Assembly (NCBI GenBank): GCA_903813345.2
Contig: CAIIXF020000003.1
Coordinates: 2,260,109-2,324,108, forward strand
DNA length: 64,000 nucleotides
Direction of reading: 5' to 3'
From: Owenia fusiformis
Taxonomy: Eukaryota; Annelida; Polychaeta; Sabellida; Oweniidae
How positions within the stretch are numbered: the first letter of the stretch is position 1; every line of letters starts with the position of its first letter. The position numbers were made by a program, and so were the translations under genes. This document shows, piece after piece, positions 1 to 12,256 of this stretch. Below the pieces are notes generated by a model. It ran no database searches. It saw only the letters and a program-made list of their open reading frames with translations, and was not told the origin of the DNA.

Positions 1-1009
1 TGTCGTATACCAAAATTATCTTGTGTTGCTATCCCCATATATATTTAGTATCCATGGGATAAAATGATTTACTTGATTTTCTTCAAATGTAAAAGCCTAA
101 AAATGTTGATTAAGCCATGCAATATTATGAATAATGCTCAAAACATATGATCCAGGCCACAGGAAAAAGGGTCTTATCACAGATTTTTTCAATATTCTTA
201 TTTTTTGTTTATCTTAAAAAGCACTCATGGCTTTTGTTTTAACAATTTTTTCTTGCAGATGGAGACAAAAATGTCCGATTTGAATTTAGCACATTTCCCC
301 CTTAATCTTGGGCACAATTTTGGCTCTGTAGAACAATTTCAATTTTTGTGATAAGACCGGTTTTCCTATGGCCAGGCTCATATAGTGATATTGAAAATGA
401 CAATGGAGTAACGTCACCAATAGCCATTTATATTCTATGAATCAAACATCACTTTGTTAGAAATTAAATTATCTTTTAAATGATACATAATTTATTGATA
501 TTTCCAATATACCAGCAAATATATGGACGTTTTTATTGGCTGGCCCTGCTTTTTAATATTTAACTAATCATAAATATTACTTTTAAAATGGATTCAGCCC
601 AATTTATGGAGTGTCTTAAAAGTCAAGTGAACCGATCTTTGACATGCACTTACGTGTGTTACGTCGACACTTAATGTTAAGCTCTTGAAATCGTTAGTCG
701 GAACTGTACTTGGGTGAAGCTCAACCGATTAGGAGTGAGAGGGGGAATATTATGATTAGAGCCAACAAAAAAGTTCTAAAAAGCAAGCCCAATGTTCTGT
801 TTAAGAACCCGTATTCTCACCATTGAAAATGGATTTTAGCAATAGTATCCAACATGAATCTACTTGTTGAATCTCCACCAACATGAGGATTTCAACAAGG
901 TCGTATTGATTTAACATGGGGATACAATAGATTATAACAGGTGCATACCATCATTCAAATGGGGCCTTTGTGAAAAGGTTGGTTGTCTCTAAAATACTAC
1001 CCAGACATC
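1..1009. other. No recognisable gene or repeat
   Basis: AT-rich sequence without an open frame that resembles a protein and without obvious internal repetition. I see nothing to annotate on either strand. Confidence 0.5.
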
Positions 1010-1480
1010 AGTTAATTACAATTTAACAAAAGAACAATTATCTATTGTATCAATTGAACGAACGGGTAAAAGTTTATAAAGTATTATAATTATAACTGAA
1101 TCAAAAGTACAATGTATCGAATATGTCAACTAATGCAGAAGTATAACTCAGCCTTCTAAAGAAATAAACTTACTAATTCATTCCAGGATTCATATATACT
1201 CGAAGCACTAACTATATTGGAAACCAGCGTTGTTTTGCATTTAGATTCGATTCTCGCAACCTATCAAATCAAGGTTTTCTGTATCACGGTTTCACCTGCG
1301 GCATATGTCATACACACTTATAGTATATGGCCTATTCCGCAGGTGAGTATCGGATATTCACTGAAATCAATGCAATGTATTGCATATTCACTGCGGAATA
1401 TTCCAATCTCACCTGTGGAGTAAGCAATATACCGCAGGTGAATATGGCATATTCACCCGCATCACAAAAAGTGTGATTAC
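1010..1480 (+). repeat. Interspersed repeat R1, copy 1, with palindromic core
   Basis: This stretch matches about 31.68-32.28 kb in the same orientation. Shared blocks include a TCGATTGAACGAAC-like segment, an AATAAACTTACT segment, a CCAGGATTCATATAT segment and an ACTAACTATATTGG segment, in the same order. The last 230 bases are built from short direct and inverted variants of CATATTCACCTGCGG and its complement, so the core could fold into several alternative hairpins. No protein frame is supported. The family is unknown to me; a non-autonomous mobile element is the simplest reading. Edges are approximate. Confidence 0.6.
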
Positions 1481-2306
1481 AAACCTCAAGCGAAAGAAAA
1501 TGCGAATCACTCGCGCACACGTCATCCATGAAGTCACGTGACAGACTATACCCAGGGTGGTAGAGTGTGACGGGAATAATTATTCATACTAGTTATTTCT
1601 TGTAATTAGTAATTAATGCAATGTTAGAGAGATGGCATGAGAATAAAAGCAAATTAATCGACTAGCAAAATAACTTTAAGAATGGTAGAAGCTTTCAAGA
1701 TCATTACTGCTTGCATGCAGTATTAAATGTAACGTATGGAACTTCTAAACTATGTATATGTTCTAACGTGTGTTTACTTAACAAGCGTATTACATTGATA
1801 ATCGGAATTGTATTTGGGAGAAGCGAGACCAATTCTTCGAAGTTGAAGGGCGATTATTGTTAGGTTACTCATTCACCCTGTACAGTCGCACGAGAAGAAC
1901 AGCATTTTTTATGAGTTTCTAATGCATTCTTGGAACTGCACATAAATTGAAATCTTAACTATGTGCAAATTTATGAAGAAACTCGAGATAAGCTGACGTC
2001 AGCCATGGAAGAATAGGGCAAGTAGTTCTTATTCTCACTGGTCCCCACCTGGTTATAAAGATGTTACGTCTTTATAACAAAATGGATGAACTTGAAGTTC
2101 ATTGATTTATACCAGGGTAGCAGAAAAATAGCAGTTTTCGCTTGACAACCAAAGACCCGATAGACCCGATGATGACAGTGTATTGGAACGTGTTTACTGA
2201 AAATGACCTTAAACAAAAAAGAAAATACACGACGTTAAAAAGTGCAATTTGAATTTTTACTACATTACATATTTTCAATACAATCGACTGAGTTTCACAA
2301 AGCCTC
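1481..2306. other. No recognisable feature
   Basis: AT-rich spacer between repeat R1 and the first foldback-like element. No supported open frame or repeat. Confidence 0.5.
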
Positions 2307-2629
2307 TATATCACAGGTTGGTATCGAAAAATTTGTCCGCTGTGACGGAGCGTGCTATTTTGCATAGAATCACTAGGAAATCCACACAATTTATTTTTTT
2401 ACTCATATGTTTTGCTATATCAAAGAAAATTACTGACTCCATGCAATGGATATATCATTTGCGGGTAACTTTAAATTCTGTTTGAAGTCCAACAACGTTA
2501 TGAGTAAAAGCTATTGAAAACGGCGTCGGAGTATCATACTCCAAAATGTACCATTTCTTTTATTTCTTTTTAATGGTACAATATAGCGACACGATAATAT
2601 TTACATATGTTTTCAGCATAACTCTGAAT

Positions 2630-3600
2630 AGTAGATGGGTTAACTACATTTGGACTTCATTGTATGATGCAAATGTCCCCTTTGGCATGGAAGTACCCTA
2701 GGGCAATATAAATAAATTTATCCAAAGACACAAGCTAGATGGCGCTTTATATTGGAAATATACACATTTTTCAAAATGGCCGCCAAAAATTCACCAGAGA
2801 CAATATCTTTAATTCTGTGCATGCTACAATTATAAGATTGGTGTCAAAAATACAGCAATGTGGTCGTAGAATCTATTTTATTAGATCTTGAGTCTTGAAA
2901 ATTAGGAACTTCCACTTTATATTCAATATATACGCGCTTTTCAAAATGACTGCCAGAAATATAACAAAGAAGATATCTTGCCTTACGAATACTTACAAAT
3001 TAAGATATCTTACCTTACAAAATGTCCCATTTGGTATGGATATGCCTTGGGGCAATAGAAACAAATTTATCCAAAGACACAAACTAGATGGCGCTTTATA
3101 TTGGAAACATACACATTTTTCAAAATGGCCGCCAAAAATACATCAGAGACAATAGTTTTGCTTCTGTGCATGCTACAATTATAGGAGTGGTGTCAAAAAA
3201 TACATTAATGTAGTTGTAGAATCTATTTAATTAGGTTTCGAGTCTTGTAAATTCAGCACTTGCACTTTATATTCAAAATATATGCATTTTTCAAAATGGC
3301 TGCCAGAAATATAAGAAAGAAGGTATCTTGGTTTCTCAGCATGCTACAATGATAAGAGTGGTGTCAAAGTATACATTAATATCGGTTTGTAGAATCCATT
3401 TAAATAGGTCTTCCATAATAAGAATTTTGCGTTTTTAAAAATGGCCACCAGAAATATAACAATGATGATATCTTCACATCAGTGCATGATACACTGATAC
3501 GATTGGGTGTCAAAATTTTATATTCATGGGGTAGGAGAATCAATTTTATTAAGCCTTGTGAGGTTATAGTTTTCACTTTATATTGGAAATATATGCAGCT
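2630..3600. repeat. Tandem units in left arm of foldback element 1
   Basis: About five diverged units, spaced roughly 147-179 bp. They can be followed by the recurring block CAAAATGGCCGCCA and variants near 2776, 2942, 3121, 3293 and 3440, each followed by a block like GTGCATGCTACAATTATAAG. The same units recur inverted near 4614, 5571 and 5740. Confidence 0.65.
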
Positions 3601-3604
3601 GAAA

Positions 3605-3695
3605 ATATAACAAAAATTGTATCTTTGCTAACAAAGATTGTACCTTTGCTAACAAAGATTGTATCTTTGCTAACAAAAATTGTATCTTTGCTAAA
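3605..3695 (+). repeat. Short 21-bp tandem repeat
   Basis: Four copies of a 21-bp unit of the form ATTGTATCTTTGCTAACAAAG. Because 21 is a multiple of three the array stays open and reads as a repeated 7-residue peptide; there is no other sign of coding. Confidence 0.75.
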
Positions 3696-3785
3696 AGTTT
3701 CTTTATTTCTGGGCATAATATTTCATAAAATTGGCTTCAAAATCTACAATTTTGGGAATGTAAAATCTATATAATTACTCAGATG

Positions 3786-3985
3786 CAAGGGTAGTTACCA
3801 TTTTCCCCACCAGGTGGTTAATTCGGAAATAACATTGCAGGGTATTACAAAGTTCCCTTAAACTTGAATATTCTTAATTTCTAGTGGTTCACATTTCATA
3901 TTACTCGTTTGTATCTGATAGTTGTACAAATTAAAATATCTCCAGTTAAAGAAAATATCTGCACAACACAAGAAAATATATTTCA
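3786..3985 (+). repeat. Interspersed repeat R2, copy 1
   Basis: Matches about 19155-19375 in the same orientation. Shared blocks are CCACCAGGTGG, a GTCCCTTAAACTTGAATATT-like block, GTACAAATTAAAATAT-like and AACACAAGAAAA. It lies in the unpaired centre of foldback element 1. Identity unknown, no coding frame. Confidence 0.6.
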
Positions 3986-5903
3986 CTTTTTGTGTTTTAC
4001 AACATGGCGACTATGGGGAATCTCCCTGACCTAAACGTCACATTTTCGAAAAAAATCAATTTTAAAGTTGATGGACTCATTTCAAAACCACATTTCTTGA
4101 AGTATTTTTTCATTAAGATTCAAAATTTAACATCAGTTAGACTGAATTTTGAATTTTTAATGACAAAAATAAAGATTGTTACTACTCCCATCTAGCAAAT
4201 TGGATTATGAGCCTTAAAAATAATCGTTTTCGCCTTAACACAGCAACTGTGTATTTATCTTTCAATGTTCTTTTTACTCAAATTCACCAGAAACACCAGT
4301 GTCTCCTTAATAACTTGAAATAAACATGCATCTGCAATGGTAGTGCAATTTTAGTTGTTGCAATGCAACATACATAAGAGAGAAATGTGATAGATAGAGA
4401 CCACGCAGAACAGACATACAGTTAGAAAGGGCCAGAAACCTTCTGGCGAGAGAAAATTTTGAAGTTCGGAATAGATTTCAAGGGCTGCATATTATGACAG
4501 TATTTCAGAACCCTCTTCCTCTCCTCTGACCAAATCATGGATGATGTCTCTGTTTACCAAGACTTCCACTAATCCAACCAACAAACTATTAAGCTTGTTG
4601 TTGATTGGCAACCATTTTGAAAAAGACATGTATGTACACACATACAGCACTGAATATTGTCATATTGAGAAAAATATTCTTATTTTCTCATTTGAACATT
4701 TAAGAGATTAAGATTTTAAGATTTTAAACGGCAATATGTCTTTCACCATAAGTACTTCCTGGCCATAAAAACAATGTGTTTTATTCCAAGTGAAGTTCCC
4801 ATGATTGTTAAATATGAATCCAACTTTCTGGAAAATTATGGATAAGGATCCCACATTGGCACTTTTTTAAAATGTTAAGCTTATTTTGTAAAAAGATGAT
4901 CTTCTTTCTCAATTAAAACATATCAAAAGTTGCATCACTTTATACCAACAATTACTTAAAACACTTTCAAACTATTCTACTTTTGAAGAAGTTTAAGAGC
5001 CCTTGTTAGATATAATTCTTTGTAATATTTTCCACAGCCATTGAAAAAAGGCATACATTTTCAATAAAAGGTGAAAATGTTTGTTAACTAATAGACATAC
5101 AGTACAATTTCCACTGATTTCAACATTTTGGTGACATTTAGTCAATGGTAAAAATTATATTTAGACAATAAAAGAATTGAGATCTAACTTAATATAATGT
5201 AAGTTACCATACCTTGACGACATATCTTGTAAGTAATAGCTAACCAACTCCTTCTCTGCGACATTTTGAATTTTCTGAGCCATTAATCATAAAATTAACG
5301 CCATCTTCAATTTAATTGAGTACATATGGCCATATGACTTTGAAGGAATCTGACAATAATTGCAAAATCATACATAAGACAGACGATGAACTGACAGACT
5401 GACGGACGGAGGACTTCATTATATCCCCACTGAACTTTCTTCGTTGGGAAAATAAAGACTATAAACCTTATCAAATGAATTCTACCACCCATTAATGTAT
5501 ACTTGGACATCAATCTTACTGTTGTAGCATGCATACAAGTGAAGATATCATCTTTGTTACATCTCTGGCAGCCATTTTGAAAAAGGCATAATTTTTTGAT
5601 ATGAAGAGGAAGTTCTTAACTTTCAAGACTCACACCATACTAAATTGATTCTTCACCCACAAAATGTATATTTAGGCACCAATCGTATCATTATAGTATG
5701 CATAGAAGAAAATATATTGTCTCCGTTGTATTTTTGGCGGCCATTTTGAAAAATTTGAATATTTCCAATATAAAGCGCCATCTGGCGTGTGTCTTTGGAT
5801 AAATTTGATTCTATGGTCCTAAGGTACTGTCATGTCAAAGGAAACGTTTGCATCATAGATTGAAGTCCAGACCCCCTTAAATGCAGTTAACCCATCTACT
5901 AGA

Positions 5904-7690
5904 AGGTATTAATGAGATCTTTATGTATTGGGTATTTTTAATTTTTTTGATAAAAAATAATAATTAATTTTTTTGTCTGCTGTGACGGAGCAGTTTCAAA
6001 TCTGAAATGCGTTAAGAATTTAGATTCATAATATATTTCTTTACAACTAAACTTTAGAGGAGCGAGCGTGTCAAATCTCTTTCGTAAAGTATTCTGAAAA
6101 ATGAAACGTAATAAAAGTACACAATTCAAATTCTGAGATGTATATACGACCATTCTTTAAGCTTCTTTTCTCAGTTTGTACTGCAATCCAACTTATGCAT
6201 GGTAACTCATGAAAATGATAGTCAACTTCCATTTCAGTAATGGGTATTTGCTTTTCGTAGTGCCCTCTGTGGATCCATCGGCCTGACATGGTCATTTTTT
6301 ACGGTAACTTAATTATTTGAAGTAAAATGATTTGCTGAAGATGAAGCTAAATATTAATCTAATTGAAGATTAGATTCTTTATGTTTACATCTAAGCAAGT
6401 ACACATCCCTGTCAATCATTTTTAGGGGAGGAGTTTGGAAGAGGGTTGGTTAGTCCCAAGATATGTACCATGCTCAACACTTGCAAGCTATCATTTAATG
6501 AGTAGACATCTATTGAATAAATTCTGCAGTCAGCTGGTTTTAGATGTATTATATTTCATATTTTCATATTTGAAGTACGTGCATACAGTAACTAAATAAA
6601 TATGTATTTATAAAAAATCCCACCCATTCCCCGACCTCCCCCCCTCGAAAAATATTCCCAAACTTGCACACATTGTTATGTAATATTATATAATGTTACG
6701 TAATATTATTAATATATTTGAATAAATTTAATAACAGGCAAAACAGTTGTTTTTGTTTGTTTTGTGCAACAAAGCTTTGGTAAACACATGCGTGTGATAA
6801 ACATAAATACATATAATGGTATGGACTGTGGATTGTTTTACCCTCTTTAGTCGTTCCAAAAGGTAGGTTGAATGTATCTTGAAATACGAAAATGCAAAAT
6901 TTGATTTTAAGATCGTTCTTTATTTGACTAAGAGTTATGGCTATCTGGTGCAACTACAGTAAAATATGTGTACAGTGAACACATATGGAGCCCAAAAATG
7001 TGTTCCCAGTTGGTATAGATGTTCACTCCATAGAGGCAATTCCATACAGAAGGCAGAGGAATATTTGATAAGAAGAGGTGTTCACTAGAGAAAGATATTC
7101 ATTGATACAGGTTTTACAGTGCAGCACGTTTACAAAGACTTTTTTTTATAATTTTAGTCTATGCAAACCGATGAATTTCATGAATTTCAAATAATTGCTA
7201 ATTAAATCTGTATTGGGATCATCTTATATACAGTAATATAATATTATGTGGTAAAAGGTTATACATCTGTCGGCATGCATGATGTCTGTGCGCTATTTCC
7301 AATAAGTAAATTCATATTAGCCCTATTTACACTACACGTGACATTTCAAGACGTCTAGGCGAAAACGTATTAGAAATATTATGTTGAGTTTACATCATGT
7401 TGATTCATGTTGATTTCAGTACAAACCTCCGAAAAATACTAAGAGTGGTCGTTTTTATATCTCAGATTTACATTACCCCATATCTCCAAAAGGCTGCTTG
7501 TCATTATTTAGGAAAGTGATTTGTGACGTTCTCTCTTCTAAGGGTACTTTTAAAAGATATAATTTGAATCTTAAATTCTTAACGTAGTTTACAGTTAAAA
7601 CTGCTCCGTCACAGCTGACAAAAAAATGTAAACATTATTTTTTATAAAAAATATTAAAAATACCCAATACATCAAGATATCATTAATACC
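5904..7690. mobile_element. Inverted-repeat element nested in foldback element 1
   Basis: The first 125 bases or so (from AAGGTATTAATGAGATCTT) match the complement of about 7565-7690 (ending in ATCATTAATACCTT). This piece breaks the otherwise continuous pairing of the outer foldback arms: the sequence just left of it and just right of it are contiguous in the opposite arm near 2627-2630. Each TIR also carries GCTGTGACGGAGC, a motif shared with the outer ends of the host element at 2339 and 7965, so the two may be relatives. Open frames within (for example a minus-strand frame near 6071-6295) resemble nothing I know. Probably non-autonomous. Confidence 0.6.
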
Positions 7691-8012
7691 TTCAGAGTTA
7701 TGCTGAAAACATATGTAAATATTATCGTGTCACTATATTGTACCATTAAAAAGAAATAAAACAAATGGTACATTTTGGAGTATGATACCCTGGCGCCGTT
7801 TTCAATAGCTTTTACTCTTAGCGTTGTTGGACTTCAAACAAAAGTTAAAATTACCCGCAAATGATATACCCATTGCATGGAGTAAGAAATTTTCTTTGGT
7901 ATAGCGAAACATATGAGTAAAAAAATAAATTGTGTGGGTTTCTTAGTGTTTCTATGCAAAATAGCACGCTCCGTCACAGCGGACAAATTTTTCGATACCA
8001 GCCTGTGTATAT

Positions 8013-9400
8013 ACTGCATTCTGTATACAGAGAGAAGAGTGGGGTTCAATTTTTCAAAATAAATATTGCTGTCAAGATAAGCTTAAAAGTACAATTACAT
8101 TATAAAATATTGAGAGCACTTCTAATATTCAGATTCTTTTATGAACTTTTTTTTATTATTGTTTCTATAATAATCGATTTGATGTTGCGTCTCGCTGAAA
8201 AAACAAAGGAGGCGTTTACCTTTTGACAAATTAATCCCCGAATAGCCACATTGTTGTCATCTTTCATCCCAGTTCAGTTCAGTTTTGAACGTAAATCACA
8301 GAATTAATTTGTAAAGGCTATAACTTAAAAGAATTGATCATGATCAGCTAAGACAGAACTGTAGAAAATTAGATTTTTATCATACATGTATTTGTAAATA
8401 CCTGTGAGTAACAGCGTTCTTCGTAACTCCAGCAAAAACTAATGCAAGCAACGTATGTTTTGAAAGTTATATATAATCACGTGATGATAAGACTTTGAGA
8501 CTTCCTACTCATTTCCTTATAAGGTATGGTAGCAAAAGCACTTTGAGTATACGACCTTCGATTTCTGAGAAGCAGGGTGAATAAATAACTCAGGATCGGT
8601 TTCAATTCATCAGCAGCTGTGAAAGAAAAAATTAAATTCATTGGAATAACACGTCTTTCTTGATTGCAGTGTATTTCTTATGACTCCCTATTGATAAGTT
8701 GTCAATGTAAAACATGCATTAAGAAACCGCCCCTTACACGCCGCAAGTCGTCCTCGAAGTAAGTAAACATAGAATTGTAATGTAGCAGTGTACTTTTTTG
8801 ATATTACTATTTATTCAATTTGTGTTCAATACTAATTGTAAAGGTACTGACAGTGAAATAAAAAATGTACTTTCCTTTTAAAGCCCCCGATAAATCGGGA
8901 TACGTATACCGCCGTGTTTACATTAGGGGATTAGAAGAGTTTATTTTTTATTTAGGTATGCAAGCTACGTATATCAATATAAGGCCTTCATTCATGTACT
9001 CGTGCATGTAATCAGCATGCCCTTCAATATTATGTAAACCAGGCTATTCAAGTACTGTATAATGTACACTATTTATGTGTGTACTACATACAATACAATT
9101 CCCTGGGAAACAAAACACAAATACTTTTTATATGTTCAAAATGAGCCATTTGATTGATGCAAACACTAAATAGCTTCATAAATAACATCTACAAAGTATA
9201 TCTAATAGCAATTTTCAATTTCAATGGTGAAACTTCCCTGGTTACGATTATATGGGAAATCATCACGAGACGAAGATCGTTTGCCTTCCTGGCTTACCTC
9301 TGAATCGTGTACCTGGTAATCTCTTTATATAGTTTAGCGAGAGCGGTGCGCCTGCGCAGTTTTAAACTTTGGCGCACACTTTAATGTATTTATGAATCTA
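8013..9400. other. No recognisable feature
   Basis: No supported gene, array or inverted repeat. Small open frames in this stretch do not resemble known proteins. Confidence 0.5.
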
Positions 9401-9411
9401 TGATAAAATGG

Positions 9412-9459
9412 CGATGGGTGGGGTGGGTGGGTGTGGGTGTGGGTGTGTGTGTGTGTCAG
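9412..9459 (+). repeat. GT/GGGT-rich microsatellite
   Basis: A simple G/T tract that passes from GGGTGGGT units into a pure GT run. Confidence 0.85.
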
Positions 9460-10241
9460 TTGTTAAGAAATTCTAAATACTCTCTTTATGATAATTTCTA
9501 TGATGTCCTTATTATAGCATTTACTTTGAACAGGTTTTCTGTATCTTGTTTATCAGTAATGATTCACGAGGTATTCAGTGCTATTACAATCATAAATACA
9601 GTACAAGTATTTAGTACATCATACCTTTGCCAATATTTTTAATAAGACAAATATTTTGATCCAGCTTCTGAAAAAACATTGGACATGTTTCTATATGATG
9701 TGTTATAACCCACTTCCTTATTTGAGTATATCTCCAGATTGATTATTCAAATAATAAAATGAAGGATGATATGCTAAGAATAATTTTTGAGTATTCATCA
9801 ATTCAAGAAATGTTATCCTAAGAAAATGTTATGAGTAACATACACTCTTACCTTAATGTTAGCATTAGGGAGATTAAGCTTGCATATAAAATCGAAACAC
9901 CAACCTATGACCAATCGCCCACACAAATGCATCGCTAAACATTTTCCATTCATATTTAGGTTGTGAACATTGCAAGCTTAAGGTCCCTATTGAGAGTCTC
10001 TGAAAACCACAATCAATACCATTGAGTGTGTGGTGTAAACTACCTTTATCATTATTTCTAAATTTACAATAACATCTTTTTAGCAAAATGTCAGATTTTC
10101 TTCCATATTAATGTGAACAAATATAAACAAACATAGAATGATTCTATTGGTTGAGCCAACAATTTCAGTTTTAAGGGAGGTTAAGATCGCACTCTTTTGA
10201 TGAACGTACACATGGAATGTGTAAACTTATGGTCCCCTATT
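9460..10241. other. No recognisable feature
   Basis: AT-rich; nothing supportable on either strand. Confidence 0.5.
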
Positions 10242-10275
10242 CACGGTGTTATAGCATGACGGTTACGTCAAGGCG
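10242..10275 (+). mobile_element. Single transposon end of the CACAGTG family
   Basis: The first 26 bases, from CACGGTGTTATAGCATGACG, match the left TIR of the 623-bp element at 12654 with one mismatch. After these bases a LINE begins, so this looks like the left end of a DNA element into which the LINE inserted. The sequence just after the LINE tail (from 12257) shares a TTTGCGGTAATG block with the interior of the 12654 element (near 13097), which weakly supports that the rest lies there. No right-hand TIR was found. Confidence 0.55.
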
Positions 10276-10277
10276 AT

Positions 10278-11111
10278 TTGCACCTGGGTTTCATCTTAGA
10301 TGAGAATTTGACTTTTAATGACCATATAAACTATCTGTCTAATAAAGTTCAAAAACTGTTAAATCCTTTGAAGCTCATATCAAACAAAATACAGTCGCAC
10401 CATCTTGAAATAATGTATAATTCATATTTGGCGTCTCATTTTGACTATTGTAGCTCCATTTACGGATCGTCATCCTTGGCGGCCTTGTCAAAGCTTGATA
10501 AAATCCACTACCAAGCTGCTGTTATATGTGCTGGGGTACTGCATGGCTCTAACACCTCAAAAACTTTAAAATGTTTACAGTGGAAATCGCTTACTGACAA
10601 AAGACACGAAAAAATCTAAGACTGATGTTCAAAATTGTAAGAAAGGAAGTGCCTTATTATGTCCATAGTCTTTTTGACCAACATCGCAACCAAGCAACTA
10701 GAATTTTAAGACACTCTTTACCCTTTTCCTGCCCAAGAAATATTTCAATGAGACTCTCCAAAGCACCAGTTTTAAAACTTATAAATGATTGGAACCAGCT
10801 AAGCCAGACTTTTCGTGAAATTCAAACCATTTCTAGATTCAAAAGCTCTATTAAACAGATATTTATCCCTATTTCAAACTTTATACCAACTACAAAACTA
10901 AATTTAAGTAGAACCAACGAAAAACTGCTAAATAGGCTTCGAGTTGATTTTGCCCTTAAAGACCATTTCTTTACTCATAATTTAACTGGAATAATTGACA
11001 ACAAATGCCTCTGCGGCTCTACTGAAGACACAAAGCATTTCATTCTAACCTGCCCTCGCCATACCCATGAACGTAATAAAATGATGACTGCACTTCGTGA
11101 ACAAAAGGATC
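10278..11111 (+). pseudogene. LINE reverse transcriptase C-terminal part, broken
   Basis: Remnant of a LINE ORF2-type protein. The first part (to about 10619) holds the HLGFILDENLTF block and a YNSYLASHFDYCSSIYG block; the second (10625 onward) holds the FKIVRKEVPYYVHSLFD block and the zinc knuckle CLCGSTEDTKHFILTC. The two parts lie in different frames because of a single indel in an A-run just before 10619. Reading then runs into the inserted TIR element. The upstream endonuclease and catalytic YADD region are absent, as expected of a 5'-truncated copy. Not functional. Confidence 0.8.
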
Positions 11112-11893
11112 TTGTACACCTGCCATTATGATCTCCCCATGAACAAAAATAAATTCATCCGATTTTTCAAAATAAATATACTGCTTTTATTATTACATTT
11201 ATATGTACACTGGTATCTTGTTGACCTATATTCAGCACTGTATTGATGAATGGGCCACTTTTTAGGGCAATATTCAATCATAAAGTGTACAGGGGTAGAG
11301 ATGCCAAACCAGGAAGTCTTTTTGTGTCTGTCAAAATCCATTTGCGTCCTACACATCCCTACATCTTATCAAAATATGTTATTAATTAATGAATCATAAC
11401 AGTATAATCTTTGGATTTACAAAGTTGTATGGGATTTCATAAGTGTAAAAGTTGCTTTTGAAGCATGTTTCTATAGCCATTTTGTAGGAAAAAAATGATG
11501 AAAAAAATGAATAATATTTTAATTTGAAGTATGACCTGAATCGATTGCAAACTTTATATTTGCACATCTGATCTGAAATACCATTTGTGTCATATTGTGA
11601 AATTATTTAATTTGCAATCGATTCAGGTCATAGTGTATTTTAGGTATTTTTGTGAAAATCAATAGAAACCAATGGCCTCCATTGGAATCTGATGGTATCC
11701 ACATGTTAAGTCAATAGAACACATCCAATGTCAAGTCAATACACCCTTGCTGAACTTAATGACCCTAACCTCAGCCCATGTGGGGCCAAACGCTTAAATA
11801 TTTTCCAAAGTATTATGTAACATTGTATTCTTTATATTACACCTAAAAATGATTCATTTTGTTCATGGGGAGATCATAATGGCAGGTGTACAA
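11112..11893. mobile_element. 782-bp TIR element inserted in the LINE, GATC target duplication
   Basis: The ends are perfect 37-bp inverted repeats beginning TTGTACACCTGCCATTATGA, with weaker matching further in. GATC flanks both sides (11108-11111 and 11894-11897), and removing the element with one GATC restores an uninterrupted LINE frame (EQK-DPLLFD), so the insertion is well supported. Near the middle there is a second inverted repeat, ATGACCTGAATCGATTGCAA at about 11530 and its complement at about 11609-11630, which could form an internal hairpin. No transposase frame was recognised. A 4-bp duplication is known for groups such as Sola and Chapaev; I cannot assign it. Confidence 0.8.
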
Positions 11894-11897
11894 GATC

Positions 11898-12049
11898 CTT
11901 TATTGTTTGATACTCAACTTATTTCTAGTAAGACAGAACAGGTCAAATACTTAATTTATGAAAATGAACTCACTATTGATTCTCAGAAAATCCTGATAGA
12001 TATAGTGATGCAATTTGTACAGGCCTGTTATAAGTTTCCATCAAATTAA
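11898..12049 (+). pseudogene. LINE ORF, C-terminal end after the insertion
   Basis: Continues the LINE frame in phase after the GATC repeat, from DPLLFDTQLISS to the final QACYKFPSN. The pattern of a short hydrophobic helix ending in an aromatic pair before the stop is usual for this LINE type. Confidence 0.7.
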
Positions 12050-12249
12050 TGTTTTTCTCATTTGTATCTTGTGACAACCCCCCCCCCCTCCCTCCCAACC
12101 TCCCACACTACCAATAAACCATCTATGATTACTGTAATTAATCCTCTTTTGTAATTTAAACTACCTAGAATGCCTATGGCGATTGGTAGTAGATATTTTG
12201 TGTATTTTTTGATTATGAAGGAAATAAATAATATGTTTAAAAAAAAAAA
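12050..12249 (+). other. LINE 3' untranslated region and A-tail
   Basis: Follows the stop at 12049, includes a C-rich tract near 12077-12110, and ends in an A-run just before the ATTTGCA duplication. Confidence 0.6.
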
Positions 12250-12256
12250 ATTTGCA

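Larger units (their letters stand above)
2312..8007. mobile_element. Foldback-like element 1 with long inverted arms
   Basis: The outer ends are inverted copies starting CACAGGYTGGTATCG, flanked on both sides by TATAT (2307-2311 and 8008-8012), which may be a target duplication but is low-complexity. The outer 310 bases (2312-2627) match the complement of 7690-8007. The next arm section (2630 to about 3600) matches the complement of about 4600-5900 and is made of diverged tandem units of roughly 150-180 bp, each with an AAAATGGCCGCCA-type block. The centre (about 3780-4590) is not repeated in inverted form. The arms are now separated on the right by another element at about 5904-7690. No transposase was seen, so the element is probably non-autonomous. 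Tandemly built inverted arms are typical of foldback elements; the superfamily is unknown. Confidence 0.65.
10283..12249 (+). mobile_element. 5'-truncated LINE with poly-A tail and target duplication
   Basis: A non-LTR retrotransposon copy that keeps only the last part of its reverse-transcriptase ORF, the 3' untranslated region and a tail of about 11 A at 12239-12249. It is flanked by ATTTGCA on both sides (10276-10282 and 12250-12256), a plausible 7-bp target duplication. The protein opens with a HLGFILDENLTFNDHI block, typical of the thumb region, and later has a C-x-C-x7-H-x4-C zinc knuckle. It has one frameshift in an A-run near 10612. A 782-bp TIR element (11112-11893) is inserted in the reading frame; the frame continues exactly after it and ends at about 12049. 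The clade is likely within the Jockey/CR1/I group, not resolved further. Confidence 0.8.

Noticed and set aside
2312-8007. Gene with many exons suggested by scattered short frames
   Set aside because: The frames lie in inverted and tandem repeats, without convincing splice junctions or protein similarity.
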